Origin: Amoebidium appalachense
Lineage: Eukaryota; Ichthyosporea
Reading direction: 5' to 3'
DNA: 64,000 nucleotides
Assembly (NCBI GenBank): GCA_963693365.1
Contig: CAVNZM010000007.1
Span: forward strand, 5,704,001-5,768,000
Each line of letters opens with the position of its first letter. Within the stretch, counting starts at the first letter, position 1. The notes under the pieces were generated by a model. That model did no database searches. It was not told the origin of the DNA and saw only the letters and a program-made list of their open reading frames with translations. The position numbers and the translations under genes are program-made. Below, one piece after another: positions 1 to 27,149 of this stretch.

Positions 1-2
1 CC

Positions 3-1677
3 TTAGTACCTACGGCTTTGATCTTAGCTCAGGAGGAAGATGTGTTGATTGGTCTGGTTAAGAATTATTTAAAGGGGCCGGTTGATTCGATTAAATTTAA
101 AAATAAAAGGCAGATGATTAAGGTAGCTAAGTTAGCAAAAATGTGTCAGGTAGAGCAGGATTTAGTTTATCATTGTTCTGGGCCAGACGGACACCGAGTT
201 TGGGTCCCGACGGCACTTGTGCCTGAGGTTTTGCATATGGTGCATGAGCATCCCATGGCTGGTCATTTAGGTGTAAATAGGACGTTGCTTCGTGTTAATC
301 GTTCGTATTTTTGGCCGGGTATGAGTAGGGAGGTGAGGGATTATGTGTTGTCATGCATGCATTGTCAGGAAAGGAATGAGAGTCCCCACTCTCGTTCCCG
401 CCCGTCGTTTATTAGGGATTTTAATGTTCGTATGTTTGAAAGGGTAGCAGTGGATGTGGTCGGTCCTTTTAATTCTACGGTTGAGGGTAACACTGTTCTT
501 GTTACCGTCACCGATGTGGCCACTCGTTGGGTTGAAGTTTTTCCTCTCCCCACTGCTAATGCCGTTTTGTTTGCTCGTATTTTTGTGGATGAAATTTGTC
601 TTAGGTTTGGTTGTCCTCGTGTTTTGTTAACGGATAGGAGTCGTGTGTTTTTAAATCAGTTGGTGTCGGAGGTGTGTAAAATTTTAAGGGTAGCTCATAT
701 CACTACGTCTGCATATCACCCTCAAGCAAATGCCATCTCTGAACGTGTGCATGCAGTGTTTCAGAAGTCCTTTGGCAAAATGGTGGATGTGGAGGCTAAT
801 GATTGGGATCATATGTCTAGGTTTATTGCTCATTCATATAATTCTACCCCTCATGCTGTGACTGGTTTTTCTCCGTTTTATTTGGTCTATGGGCAGGAGG
901 CTATTAGTTTGTTAGATACGGCACTTTTGCCGATGGGGGGGGCTGACCGACTAACTTATCCCCACTGGACTCCGGGAGCAGCTACTAACCCGGGCCCGGG
1001 CTGCACGTGATGCAGCTCTGGCCCGTACACAGCAGGCACAGACACGTGCAGACGTGTCCACACGTCCGTTACGTGAATTTGCCGAGGGTACTTTAGTTTT
1101 AATTAGGGATCATACTAGGAAAAAGAGATATAAGCAGGAGCAGAAAGGTAAGGGTGAAGGTGAAGGTCTTCGTAAGTATGGTAAGAAATGGTTGCCTCTT
1201 TTCATTGGCCCGTATAAAATAGTGGCTAGGTTAGGTCCGACGGAATATAAGGTGCAGAGGTTAGATAATGAGAGTGATGTTAGATTTTATAATGTAGATG
1301 ATATAAAGGAATATTATGATAGGGCCCTTAGGGTTAAACGGCCGGAGGGCCGTCGAGTGTTAGATGCATTCACCCCCGACTATGACGGGTCGGTGGAGGT
1401 ATCGGAGGCTGCAGTAGATAAAATTATGGATAAAAAGGTTATAGAAGGTAAGGAAGGTAAGGTAAATTATTATTTAATTCGTTTTGAGGGAGGTTATCAG
1501 GAAGATCAGTGGTTGCCTGAGTTTCATTTGGATTGCCCGTTTTCTATTCGTGCTTATGAGGCTAGATTAGTGCAGAGGGAGTTGCCTAGTGCTCCCTCTA
1601 GGCCAAAGAGAGTTATTCCTCAGTTTAATCGTGGTGTGAAAAGGTCGGTGGGGGAGGGGACCGGGGGGGGGGAGTGA
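3..1677 (+). pseudogene. Ty3/gypsy chromovirus pol fragment: integrase plus chromodomain, frameshifted
   Basis: This is the C-terminal part of a retrotransposon polyprotein that inserts element cDNA into the host genome. The reading frame is already open at base 3, so the 5' part lies outside the window. Counting from the Met codon at 18, an HHCC zinc-binding module is visible (His76/78, His83, Cys113, Cys116). The DDE core follows with Asp146, Asp206 and Glu242; the last two are 35 residues apart as in retroviral-type integrases. The usual G after the second Asp is replaced (TDRSRVF). The frame ends at 1010, but clear coding similarity resumes in another frame from about 955, so a one-base shift near 950-957 breaks the protein. 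The second frame (to 1677) holds a GPY/F module (FIGPYKIVARLG, about 1201-1240) and a chromodomain (about 1420-1590), which define the chromovirus lineage. The catalytic residues are intact, so the copy is young. The shift could be programmed, but no slippery site is evident. Confidence 0.88.
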
Positions 1678-1952
1678 TGCAAATACACGTAGACACAGTG
1701 TCACGGGGGGAGGGGGAGGGGGGGGAGGAGACCGAGGAGGGGTGTGAACGTAGTCGTAGGAATTTAATTTATTATCATAGGTGTCTCCGTAGGTATCAAG
1801 CTTATGGTGTAGATTAATTTATTATTTTTTTTCTTCGTAATTTATTTAATTTCTTTTTTTTAGGAGACTGATTAGTCTATGTCTTTTTAGGGGGTGTTAG
1901 ATGTAATGTGACTGAGGTGGGACTCAGCTTTTCCGGGGGCCGGGGGGGGAGT
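1678..1952 (+). other. Retrotransposon 3' leader with polypurine tract
   Basis: Non-coding 3' part of the internal region of the chromovirus. It ends in a G-rich purine tract (about 1936-1952) directly before the LTR start, the expected position of the polypurine tract that primes plus-strand DNA synthesis. Confidence 0.6.
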
Positions 1953-2663
1953 TGACATATACTAATCCGTCTCAGCAGATTAGCCTAAGTCTACGATCGA
2001 GATCGGGGGGGGGGGGGGGGGGTGGCCCGGGTCCACAGATCATCAAGATCAAGTCCGGGGCCTCAAGATAGCTGTACAGCTGCGTGCATCTTGCCTCTGC
2101 CGGCGCAGGGCATTGGACCACGTCAGCCGGGACAGCCGACCAATAGAATTCTAATTAGTGTGTAGGATAGATCGTAGGAGGACTTAGGAATGTGATTGTT
2201 CGGGCAGAAGCCCTTTTGTAAGTATTGGCAAGGTTAGATAGTGTATGTTGCCAAACGTATTTATATATTTAGATGTAGAGGAAAGGGGGGGAGGGAGGGG
2301 GGGGGGAGGATAGTATGAAATGTAGATTTAGACTCTGCGGTGCCACTAGGGGGAGGGTGAGGGGTGAGACATGGATAAATATATTAGTTGAGTAGATCGA
2401 CTTAGCTCGTGCAGGCGCACGATAAAAGTAGATCGGAATGTTTGGAATGTGGCATCGTAGGGGGCCAGGTGATGATGATCTTTGAGGGCACGGCCTTGAT
2501 GGCCTCAGTTGTAACTTAGTCTCATTCCGTACGGATCTAAGTTTGCCCGTCGGAGCCTGGTCTGAATAAACTTTACCGTTTTTCTGTACACGTTCGTTCC
2601 TTTTCGTGTGTGTACACTTAGTAGAGTGCCGCGTCTCTAGTACACATACATTAGGATACGACA
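1953..2663 (+). repeat. 3' LTR of the chromovirus
   Basis: A 711-bp long terminal repeat starting TGACATA and ending ACGACA (TG...CA). Its limits are fixed by comparison with the inverted second copy at 2933-3677. In the element's orientation it has an A/T-rich TATA-like stretch near 2260 and AATAAA at 2565-2570, about 95 bp before the end. This agrees with a U3-R-U5 layout and with transcription on the plus strand. It contains a poly-G run at about 2007-2021. The base pairs after 2663 would be one half of the target duplication; the partner lies left of the window. Confidence 0.85.
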
Positions 2664-2707
2664 CCGCCCTGTCGAGCCACTCAAGCTCATTCTCGGGGCG
2701 CAAAACC

Positions 2708-3826
2708 TCAACCACGTCCCCGGAGCCGCCCGTAACAATAGGCCGGGCACCTGTGCGTTGGCCGCTTCGTAGCGGGCGGCCAGCTGGAGTGCGGCCGGGT
2801 TGCGGGCTCCACCCGCCATTGTGCGGGCGTACGCAACCGTGCGGTGACAGACGGCTCGTTGGTAGGCAGTCGTGTGCTTTCAAGCACTTTCTGGAACTCC
2901 AGCATTGAGGAGCCCACCGCGTTCATGATGAGTGTCGTATCCTAATGTATATGTACTAGAGACGCGGCACTCTACTATGTGTACACACACGAAAAGGAAC
3001 GAACGTGTACGGAAAAACGGTAAAGTTTATTCAGACCAGGCTCCGACGGGCAAACTTAGATCCGTACGGAATGAGTCTAAGTTACGACTGAGGCCATCAA
3101 GGCCGTGCCCTCAAAGATCATCATCACCTGGCCCCCTACGATGCCACATTCCAAACATTCCGATCTACTTTTATCGTGCGCCTGCACGAGCTAAGTCGAT
3201 CTACTCAACTAATATATTTATCCATGTCTCACCCCTCACCCTCCTCCTAGTGGCACCGCAGAGTCTAAATCTACATTTCATATTATCCCCCCCCCCCCCC
3301 CTCCCCCCCTTTCCTTTACATCTAAATATATAAATACGTTTGGCAACATACACTATCAAACCTTGCCAATACTTACAAAAGGGCTTCTGCCCGAACAATC
3401 ACATTCCTAAGTCCTCCTACGATCTATCCTACACACTAATTAGAATTCTATTGGACGGCTGTCCCGGCTGACGTGGTCCAATGCCCTGCGCCGGCAGAGG
3501 CAAGATGCACGCAGCTGTACAGCTATCTTGAGGCCCCGGACTTGATCTTGTCAATGATGATCTGTGGACCCGGACTTGATCTTGATGATCTGTGGACCCG
3601 GGCCACCCCCCCCCCCCCCCCCCCCGATCTCGATCGTAGACTTAGGCTAATCTGCTGAGACGGATTAGTATATGTCAATGAGCGTGGCCATCCTTCGAGG
3701 GGTTTGGACGTCCTTCCCCTCAGTGGCCTCTGCTGGGCAAACGGCCCTGAGCTTGCTAAGCCACCTAGGGAGGTCAAGGTCCTTAGTGAGGACTAAGTCC
3801 CCTGTGATACTAGTCCTACTGCCCAT
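2708..3826 (-). pseudogene. Unidentified minus-strand ORF split by the solo LTR
   Basis: Reading leftwards, an ATG at 3826-3824 opens a frame of about 48 codons that runs to the solo LTR. On the other side of the LTR the same frame resumes at 2927 and continues to a stop at 2708-2710. Counting one target-duplication copy, the two halves total 369 nt and are exactly in frame (about 122 codons). The first about 80 codons look like ordinary protein. After that the more protein-like reading appears in the other two minus frames (for example a segment with EVLRPENELEW near 2670-2720), so the 3' part may carry frameshifts and may have continued past 2663 before the chromovirus inserted. I do not recognise the product; a host gene or the start of another element's ORF are both possible. 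Confidence 0.45.
2933..3677 (-). repeat. Solo LTR, inverted, with 5-bp target duplication
   Basis: A second copy of the LTR (745 bp) in reverse orientation, starting TGTCGTAT and ending TATGTCA on the plus strand. It is flanked by perfect 5-bp direct repeats ATGAG at 2928-2932 and 3678-3682. The flanks plus the lack of any adjoining internal or primer-binding sequence show a solo LTR formed by LTR-LTR recombination. It is longer than its partner mainly because of a small tandem duplication (about 3537-3600) and a longer C run (3606-3625). Confidence 0.9.
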
Positions 3827-5700
3827 GTTTCCTATGCCAACTGTTGTGTGTGCGCGTAATACTATGTTTCTTTTACCTCTAACCGTCGAAAAAGTCCTAA
3901 GTCAAAACCACTCACAACCGCTAGTCGTGAAAAAAAAAAAACTAGGGGTGAAAGCAACAGCCCAGAAGGACTAACAGTGCGTGTGCCCCCTCCCTGCAAA
4001 AAACTGCAGAGAAAGGGGGTGTAGCTTGTCACGGTCATACCACGCCCTAGCGTGTATACGAACTACTCTAACTAACTGCACGCTTAAAAGGGGCTTGAAA
4101 CTGTGTATACGTATAAACTTTTCTTTGAGTTGGGTGGGAAGCGTGCCAAACGTGTTCTCAGAAGAACTCCGAAAGCCCGCGAGCCGCGAGACACTTCACA
4201 GACGTACGTTGAGGACGGCGGTCTGTTACACACTAAGTATGGCAATTTATGAATACTTGGACGTTTATTGATGCTCATAAGCTGTGGCAACCTGGCCGTA
4301 ATGTAGATGTGACGAGGGAACTGTACGTGACTGTATCAATACGATGGCCTACAGGCAATAGTGATGACCATATATACAAGCAATGCCTACTCTATGCGTG
4401 TTATTTCCCTTAGTTGTGACCATGTACTAAGAAGGGGAAAGACCCTTTCTAACTAACGAATTCTAACTACCTTTTATACTTTCTAGCGGTCTTGGCTACA
4501 CTAAATATCATGTTAAAAGAGTTCCGACATCTATGTACAAAGTGCGCGGCTACAGATCTAACCAATCAATCTATTCGATCTATTCTTTGCTCACTATGAT
4601 GTCATCCTAGAAGACCTTATGAGTGGATCCGGCTCACAGCTACTTATCATATACAAGAGACAGTACGTACAGGGCATATTTACATTACAAGTTACTACAT
4701 ATTTCTCTAGAATGACAGATATATATCAGCCTTATATCATTGTTAATTATTTACACACTTCTGTTAATTGATTTCATATCTCTGTAGGAATACAAGTACA
4801 AGCCTCATGGCAATCTTTCGCCGGCGGGCTCGTGGCTCTTGGCTCGTGGCTTTTCGCCATATATAGCTAAGTCTATTGATTGTTCATTCGCTCACACTCA
4901 TTCACAACATTCCATAAATTAGATTGCCTTTCGCGTACATGTGCACGCGTATACATATGTTTATTGTTCAAGACGTAATATGTTAGCAAATATGTGTTAC
5001 ACTAATTACGGGAATAAACCTTCGTAATCTTTTACATGCCTCTGGTAAGATAGATGGTTCATGGGAGCTTCCCATGGTCTCCAGATACGCGGTTATAAGA
5101 CATGATCAGAGCGCATTGCACGGACATACGGCCGTGTTATTTCAACTTATTATTGATCCAGGATCTGGCCAATCAAATCAGTGTACAAGGATGCCTTCCT
5201 TTCGCGTAGACACGCGGCCCACTGGCCAGACAAATACCACAGTGACATTCAGCCAATCACAACACTCCCTCCCCCACAGGCTACACTGATCAGTGCACTC
5301 CACACCATTGGCTACCGCCACCTCAGACACCCCTACAGCACTACAACACGTACACACCTTTACTCACAATACATATAAGCATACACACACGCGAGCAGGC
5401 AACATGGGTCTCGCCAAGCACACAGCAAGAAGCAATACAACATATAACATGAAGAGTACGCAGAGGCATGGAGCATGCACGCGCGCACCAAATTGAATCA
5501 GCCGCCGCTGCATCAGATTCTCCCCATACCACTGAACAATCTCCCCATACTCCACCTAGACCCCGGAATCGCTATGCAAGAAAACCCCCGAAATTCACTC
5601 ACCAAAACACAAAATATAGAAGCAAACTAATACGAATCAGCTCAGCACATGACAGAGATAGCGAGAGGAAGGATCAGGTTGAAAGAGGGTAGGCTGAGGA
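3827..5700. other. Intergenic, no gene recognised
   Basis: Unique, moderately A/T-rich sequence between the split ORF and the LINE fragment. Short ORFs occur on both strands but none has recognisable domains or splice structure. Apart from an A12 run at about 3929-3940, there are no long homopolymers, in contrast to most of the window. Confidence 0.5.
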
Positions 5701-5703
5701 CAT

Positions 5704-6447
5704 TCAGAAGTGGCGTTGGTGAATCGGGGGGGGAAGAGGGATGGAGGGAGGGGACTCGGGGAAAGAAAGCATAAAGAGGTGACCATCAGCCTGAGGTATC
5801 CTAACTAAATGAAAACAAAAACGAAGAGACAATTCCTCCATACGACAAACAGCAGACGACAATCCAAACATACTGATTAAGGGAGGCCACAAACCGAGTA
5901 CGAAACAAAGTGCGCAGCGCAGTACCCTGAAAATCGTCGAACTCTTTCAGCGCCACGGCCGCCTCGCGAGGTGGGGCGCAGGCCAATAGCGGAAGTCCAT
6001 ATTCGAAAGTCGGCTGTAAAAAAATTTTATAGTAGAGAAGAAGGTTCGCAGGATGGATCACAGACTCCCGCTGAAACATATTTGACACGATGTGAAGCTT
6101 ACCCTTCGCACGAGCGATCCGTGCCGTGAGGAGCTTGCGGAAATCAATACCTCGTGCAGTAAAAGGAGCTTGCGGAAATCAATACCTCGTGCAGTAAAAG
6201 GAATACCCAAATAGTCAGAGTGCTCTGAACATGTAACAGAAATAGGAAGACCGGCCAATCGAAAGGATTCGAAGCGTTTTTCGAAAAAGTAGCACACTTT
6301 GCAATTCCGACTGTCATGAGATTCTCGGTGCACCATTGACTCCACCTGACGAAGCATCTGGTGCATGACGTCTTCGGTTAAGGAACAAAGAACAATTATA
6401 TCGTCCGCAAAAAGGAGACACGGTACACGGCGGGTATGCAGTATGCT
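5704..6447 (-). pseudogene. LINE (non-LTR retrotransposon) reverse transcriptase fragment
   Basis: Read on the minus strand, the frame beginning next to a stop codon at 6448-6450 contains the reverse transcriptase catalytic box FADD (bases 6400-6411), preceded by VPCLL and followed by a helix-like segment. The sequence then resembles the thumb and post-RT region of LINE polymerases (about 5900-6090, including PTFEYGLPLL). The reading frame is broken at least twice: by a 35-bp tandem duplication at 6131-6200, and again near 5890, where similarity moves into the frame running to 5704. The 5' part of the polymerase and the endonuclease are missing. It is a dead copy. Confidence 0.75.
6131..6200. 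repeat. 35-bp tandem duplication inside the LINE fragment
   Basis: Two identical 35-bp units (6131-6165 and 6166-6200) beginning GAGCTTGCGG. Thirty-five is not a multiple of three, so the duplication shifts the RT frame. The perfect identity indicates it is recent. Confidence 0.9.
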
Positions 6448-6450
6448 CTA

Positions 6451-8021
6451 CACGGACACCAGCGTGCCAGAAAAGAAAGAAAAGGTAGATGCGTTCTCTG
6501 CTTTAGGAACAAAGGGGAACACCACAAGACACATACCTACTGCATCAAGTGTAAATTGTTTCTCTGCAATGATCAAACACGTGCATGCTTCGAAAACCAC
6601 ATCACATATGGTGTTCCTCCACGCACACGCACCCAAGTCAACACAAACACAGGCCCGGTACGATCACGCAGAAACACTACACGTTAATTTAGTACCTTCT
6701 GCCAACTGGTCAGTTTCTGTACATTGCGCAACTGTAACTGTTACACTCATTTGTCGTTTTCGGATTAGGGGTGATTTGTTTGGTTTTTATTCGTTTCTTC
6801 TGTTTGTGGTAACTAGATGCTAAAAGGGTTATTTGAAGTGTGTGTACCGAAAAAAACGAATTTGAAAGCTGATGTCAATGTTTCTCAAACGAAAAATGCA
6901 CCTGTGGTGCAAAAGCAACAACGTGAACGGTAATAAAGTATGCATCTTTGGCACGCATTTGTAACAAGTTTGCCGTTTTTCTTGGCTCAGGCCTATGGCC
7001 TCCCTGTGCCAGAACCCGTAAAGTGCAAAATAAGCCATACCAACAAGCATTCCGAGAAATTATTGTAGTCATGGGGTGCGCAAACACTACAAAGTTATCC
7101 GTAAATTGATGCTCGAAATCGTTGAATGCCTACCATTACTTACTAAGCCATTACCCCGCTAAGAATTTTTCTACTGTTTTTTTGTGATGTGCTTGTTCCC
7201 TGTTACGTTAGGGTAAAATGGTGAGAAAAAGAGAGTAACACGTGCAATAATGACCCTGCGCCAGGCGTTTTTATATGATGACGTCATATAGTATTTTGGT
7301 TGGAGTATTTATCGATTCGGGTCGAATCAATAATACAGCACAGTACTGCAGTATGTACGTATTTTAATGATGTCCATTTCAAAGGCTTCGAGTGCCACGT
7401 CTGCCCCGCCAAAGGCGGGGCTGCTTCCCACTACTTGCTAGTATATGCATAGAGGCCGTGGGCGGAAGGGAACGGCGGATTACGTAATCCTGGATGATCA
7501 TGGCATCAGCGGTTTGAATCGACCCGAATCAGTACATTTCCCTTTGATAAAACACCCTGACCCGATTCGTTTATCCCCCCAGTGACGGCCCCGCTGCCGG
7601 CCGGCGCATACACAACAAAACATTCCAATCGAAGCGCGATCGATTCACAAAAATTCGCCGCGGCCCAATCGAGCCCCCCCCCAAAAAAAGAAAATCGAAA
7701 GAAACGGAGCTCGAGACGCTTAGCTATGTGTTGGTTGTAGCCTCGTGATTAAGTGCATGTTGGGGAAACCTACGGGTATAGAGTAGTTTTGAGCTACTAG
7801 CAGAGGCAGCGTTGCTGTTGAATTTCATAAGCAGTAGCTGTTGGGAAATATAGACAGTATCGTTCGTTACAGGGGCGGGCTTGGCAAATCAACAGGGACT
7901 ACACTTGGCAACCAGGTATACTTCGAGTTTTCTTTGGGTTTGGCGTTGAGGTTCCAGAAGGGAAAACACATTGAAAGCCTTGTAGAAGCTAGGTTGTTCC
8001 TCGGGGAGAGCTACAGCGAAA
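6451..8021. other. Upstream region of the beta-adaptin gene
   Basis: No gene recognised. Two small structures may be regulatory: a CRE-type palindrome TGACGTCA at about 7280-7287, and a GC hairpin GCCCCGCC/GGCGGGGC at 7402-7420. A 17-bp inverted pair built on CGACCCGAATC lies at 7314-7330 and 7513-7529, with a third partial copy near 7560. No TATA box in a convincing position was seen. Confidence 0.4.
7280..7287. promoter_or_regulatory. CRE-like palindrome
   Basis: TGACGTCA inside a longer dyad (ATGACGTCAT), about 740 bp upstream of the beta-adaptin start codon. bZIP (CREB/ATF) factors bind this sequence in animals and fungi; use here is inferred only. Confidence 0.3.
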
Positions 8022-24551
<16,530 letters not shown>

Positions 24552-27149
24552 AACAGTCATAGTAATGTCGCAGGCGTGTTCGATTGGTGACCATTGCGAT
24601 TCTGTAGCCCGACAACTTTTTTCTATCATTCGTGTGTTGTAGTGGTTATTGTGGTGTGTGTGTAATGCGGAATAGCGGTTGCTGTTTGGTTGGTGTGTTC
24701 AATATATACGTTCAATTATTTATTTATTTATTTGATACAAATGGTGGTGGCATTTTATGGGCTGTAGTCGCCTCCCTTTTGCAGTTGTTTTTCAGACCTT
24801 GTCTATGTTTGTCGGACACCGTACATGGCAACATCATTCGCAGAATGCGTAGGTTCGTGGTTCGTATGCAGAATAATGATGCAGTGAAATCAAGACGAAT
24901 TCTTTTCCCCGGTTGCTGTGGGCTTTTTGTCACAAATTTTGTATGCCTGAACACCAAAACTTTTGCTTTTACTTGGTTAAATAATGGTTTTGAGAGTTAT
25001 CTGGTTGATGCAAAAGTTACATATAATTTTGAGAGACTTGATATGTGTTCTATAGCAAAGCTTCTAGATCTGTGGAGATAAAAATAAAGGATACGTATAC
25101 AGGCTGTGTACGCTGGATGCTGAACATGACACGTACAATTAACGCTCGTGAGTCGTTGACCCCATGGTCACCAGACTGAGTATACGTACGTGGTGACCAT
25201 AAAAACTTGTTCTATTAGCCGCCATGTCGGCCATATGCATGTTCTTCCTCTCCTCACTCGGGAGCGTAGAGTCTGGTTTTGTCGAATAATCGTGTGTATA
25301 CAGTGACACGTGCAGAAGTACTAGTCGACATGCTTGCATGCACCGCTGAAAACGGCCGGTATATGGTTTGAAACTTGCCAGTTTAGGACCTCAATTGATC
25401 GAGTGGAGTAACCGGTCGAGACAAACCTGCACCACAGCAAAAGACGGTCGACAAAGCTGTACTACATGTACAGTACATGTGGCCAACTCGAAGGAAAAAA
25501 GTTACTATATGGCATGATCCCTCTGGGGCCTCCCGGACTTCTGAAACCAACCAGGCCCCCTCGAGCTCAGCCCGCGCCAGACACACACACACACGCACAC
25601 ACACACACACACACACACATATATGTATGCATACACACACGCACACACACGCACGCACACACGCACACACGCATACGCACACGCATATGCGCACACACAC
25701 GCGCACACATGTATACACACACACACACACCGCCCTTCCCCCCTCTCCCCGGATTGCAGCATCATACATACATCCCGACGGCACTGTAACAGCTCCTCAG
25801 AGACTTACACACAGTGTTCCTCTCGCTCTCTTCACTGCACGTGCCGCGTCGGGCATGCGCACCAGCCATGTACGTTTGTGCGCGCTCAAACAGCGCGCAT
25901 GCAATCAAAACGCTCGGGGCCTTCTTTGTTGTAGAGGTGATATTTACCTCCATAAGTTCTTCAGGCTTTTCATCATAGTCAAGTTTATCAAGTAAAAATA
26001 TTATTAAACGTATAATATATGCTTGCATTTTTTTATTAAGAAAGTCTCTTTTTTGATACACATGCAAACACTAGAACGTGCAGTTTCTCTGTTGGTGTGC
26101 AATAAGCCAATAGAGCGTCTTGGAGCAAATAGACCAATCGCAATACGTTTCACATTGAGCCCCTTCGAGAATCCTTTTACGAGCTAAGGTTTATTGTTTT
26201 GTAACTCCTAGTTTGTAGTAATATGTCTCTATAAGTAATAAAAGAAACTCTTTTTTATGCACTAAATCAAATATAGCATGCTTTTGCATACTAACAGGAG
26301 TTGATATCCGAAATTTGGGCATATCTGATAGCAGTCGAGATTTGAAGTTTTCGAACAATATATGTTTGGAACGCGCGTCGGCTTTATAAGAACCCCACGA
26401 ATGTTCACATCGTGGAGACCGGTTTGAGGAGATGATGCTCAACGTGCCTCGGCACTAACTCCTCTAGCAACGGTCCGTTTGATTGGTTTCAGGGTGCACC
26501 ATGTCATGTTTCCCAAGAAGGTTGACAATTGATAACATCAGCATAACAGAGAGCTTTTTTGGTTTTGTACAGTTAACTCTTGCTAAAAGGCATAGATAAT
26601 ATATAAAATCTAGGAACCACTTCTAAGAGTTTTTTATCTTTTTTTTTTTTTTGCAAGTCCTTCCACTATTACTGATTATGACACAATGTCTTCCGGCGAA
26701 ATTCCTAATTGCCCATAAAAAACCATAAGCGTTTGATTTGAGCAGAATCACGGGATTTATTTGGCTATTGTCTCACACAGGTGCGCCTGGTGCGGAGGTG
26801 AGCTCAAAACACTGCGGAACAGGAAACGCAAAAGAAACGCGAAAAGCATAGAGGAAGATAGAGCAGGGGAGAGAGAGAGTTTTATTGTATATTCCTTGAG
26901 GTTGTCAGCGTACAAAGTAGCTTTTATACATATATATTATACCTGTGTAACAGTGCTAAGTGTTTAGCAGCTAATAACATTAATTTATTTGCCCCTTTAG
27001 GCTTGCTGTAGCTCAGACCGCATTTTGAAAAACTACCAAAAAACGAAATCCAAACAGCCTAACTCTCCTCATGTTTATTATACACTAGCAGTATTTCGAG
27101 TATTATTACCTCTAACATTAGTGAACAAGAAGCCAATTCTTTCGTCAAT
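24552..27149. other. 3' UTR and intergenic region before cyclin Y
   Basis: Mostly unique A/T-rich sequence; no gene recognised. It includes interrupted CA/CG dinucleotide repeats (25577-25730) and CCAAT motifs near 26105 and 26137. No TATA box was found in a convincing position before the ATG at 27150. Confidence 0.5.
25083..25088 (+). terminator. Candidate poly(A) signal of beta-adaptin
   Basis: First clear AATAAA after the beta-adaptin stop at 24551. A perfect inverted repeat ATGGTCACCA/TGGTGACCAT with a 17-nt spacer lies just beyond, at 25164-25200. Confidence 0.5.

Noticed and set aside
2664-2932. Internal region of a minus-strand LTR element next to the inverted LTR
   Set aside because: There is no primer-binding site beside the LTR, and the ATGAG duplication on both sides shows a solo LTR.
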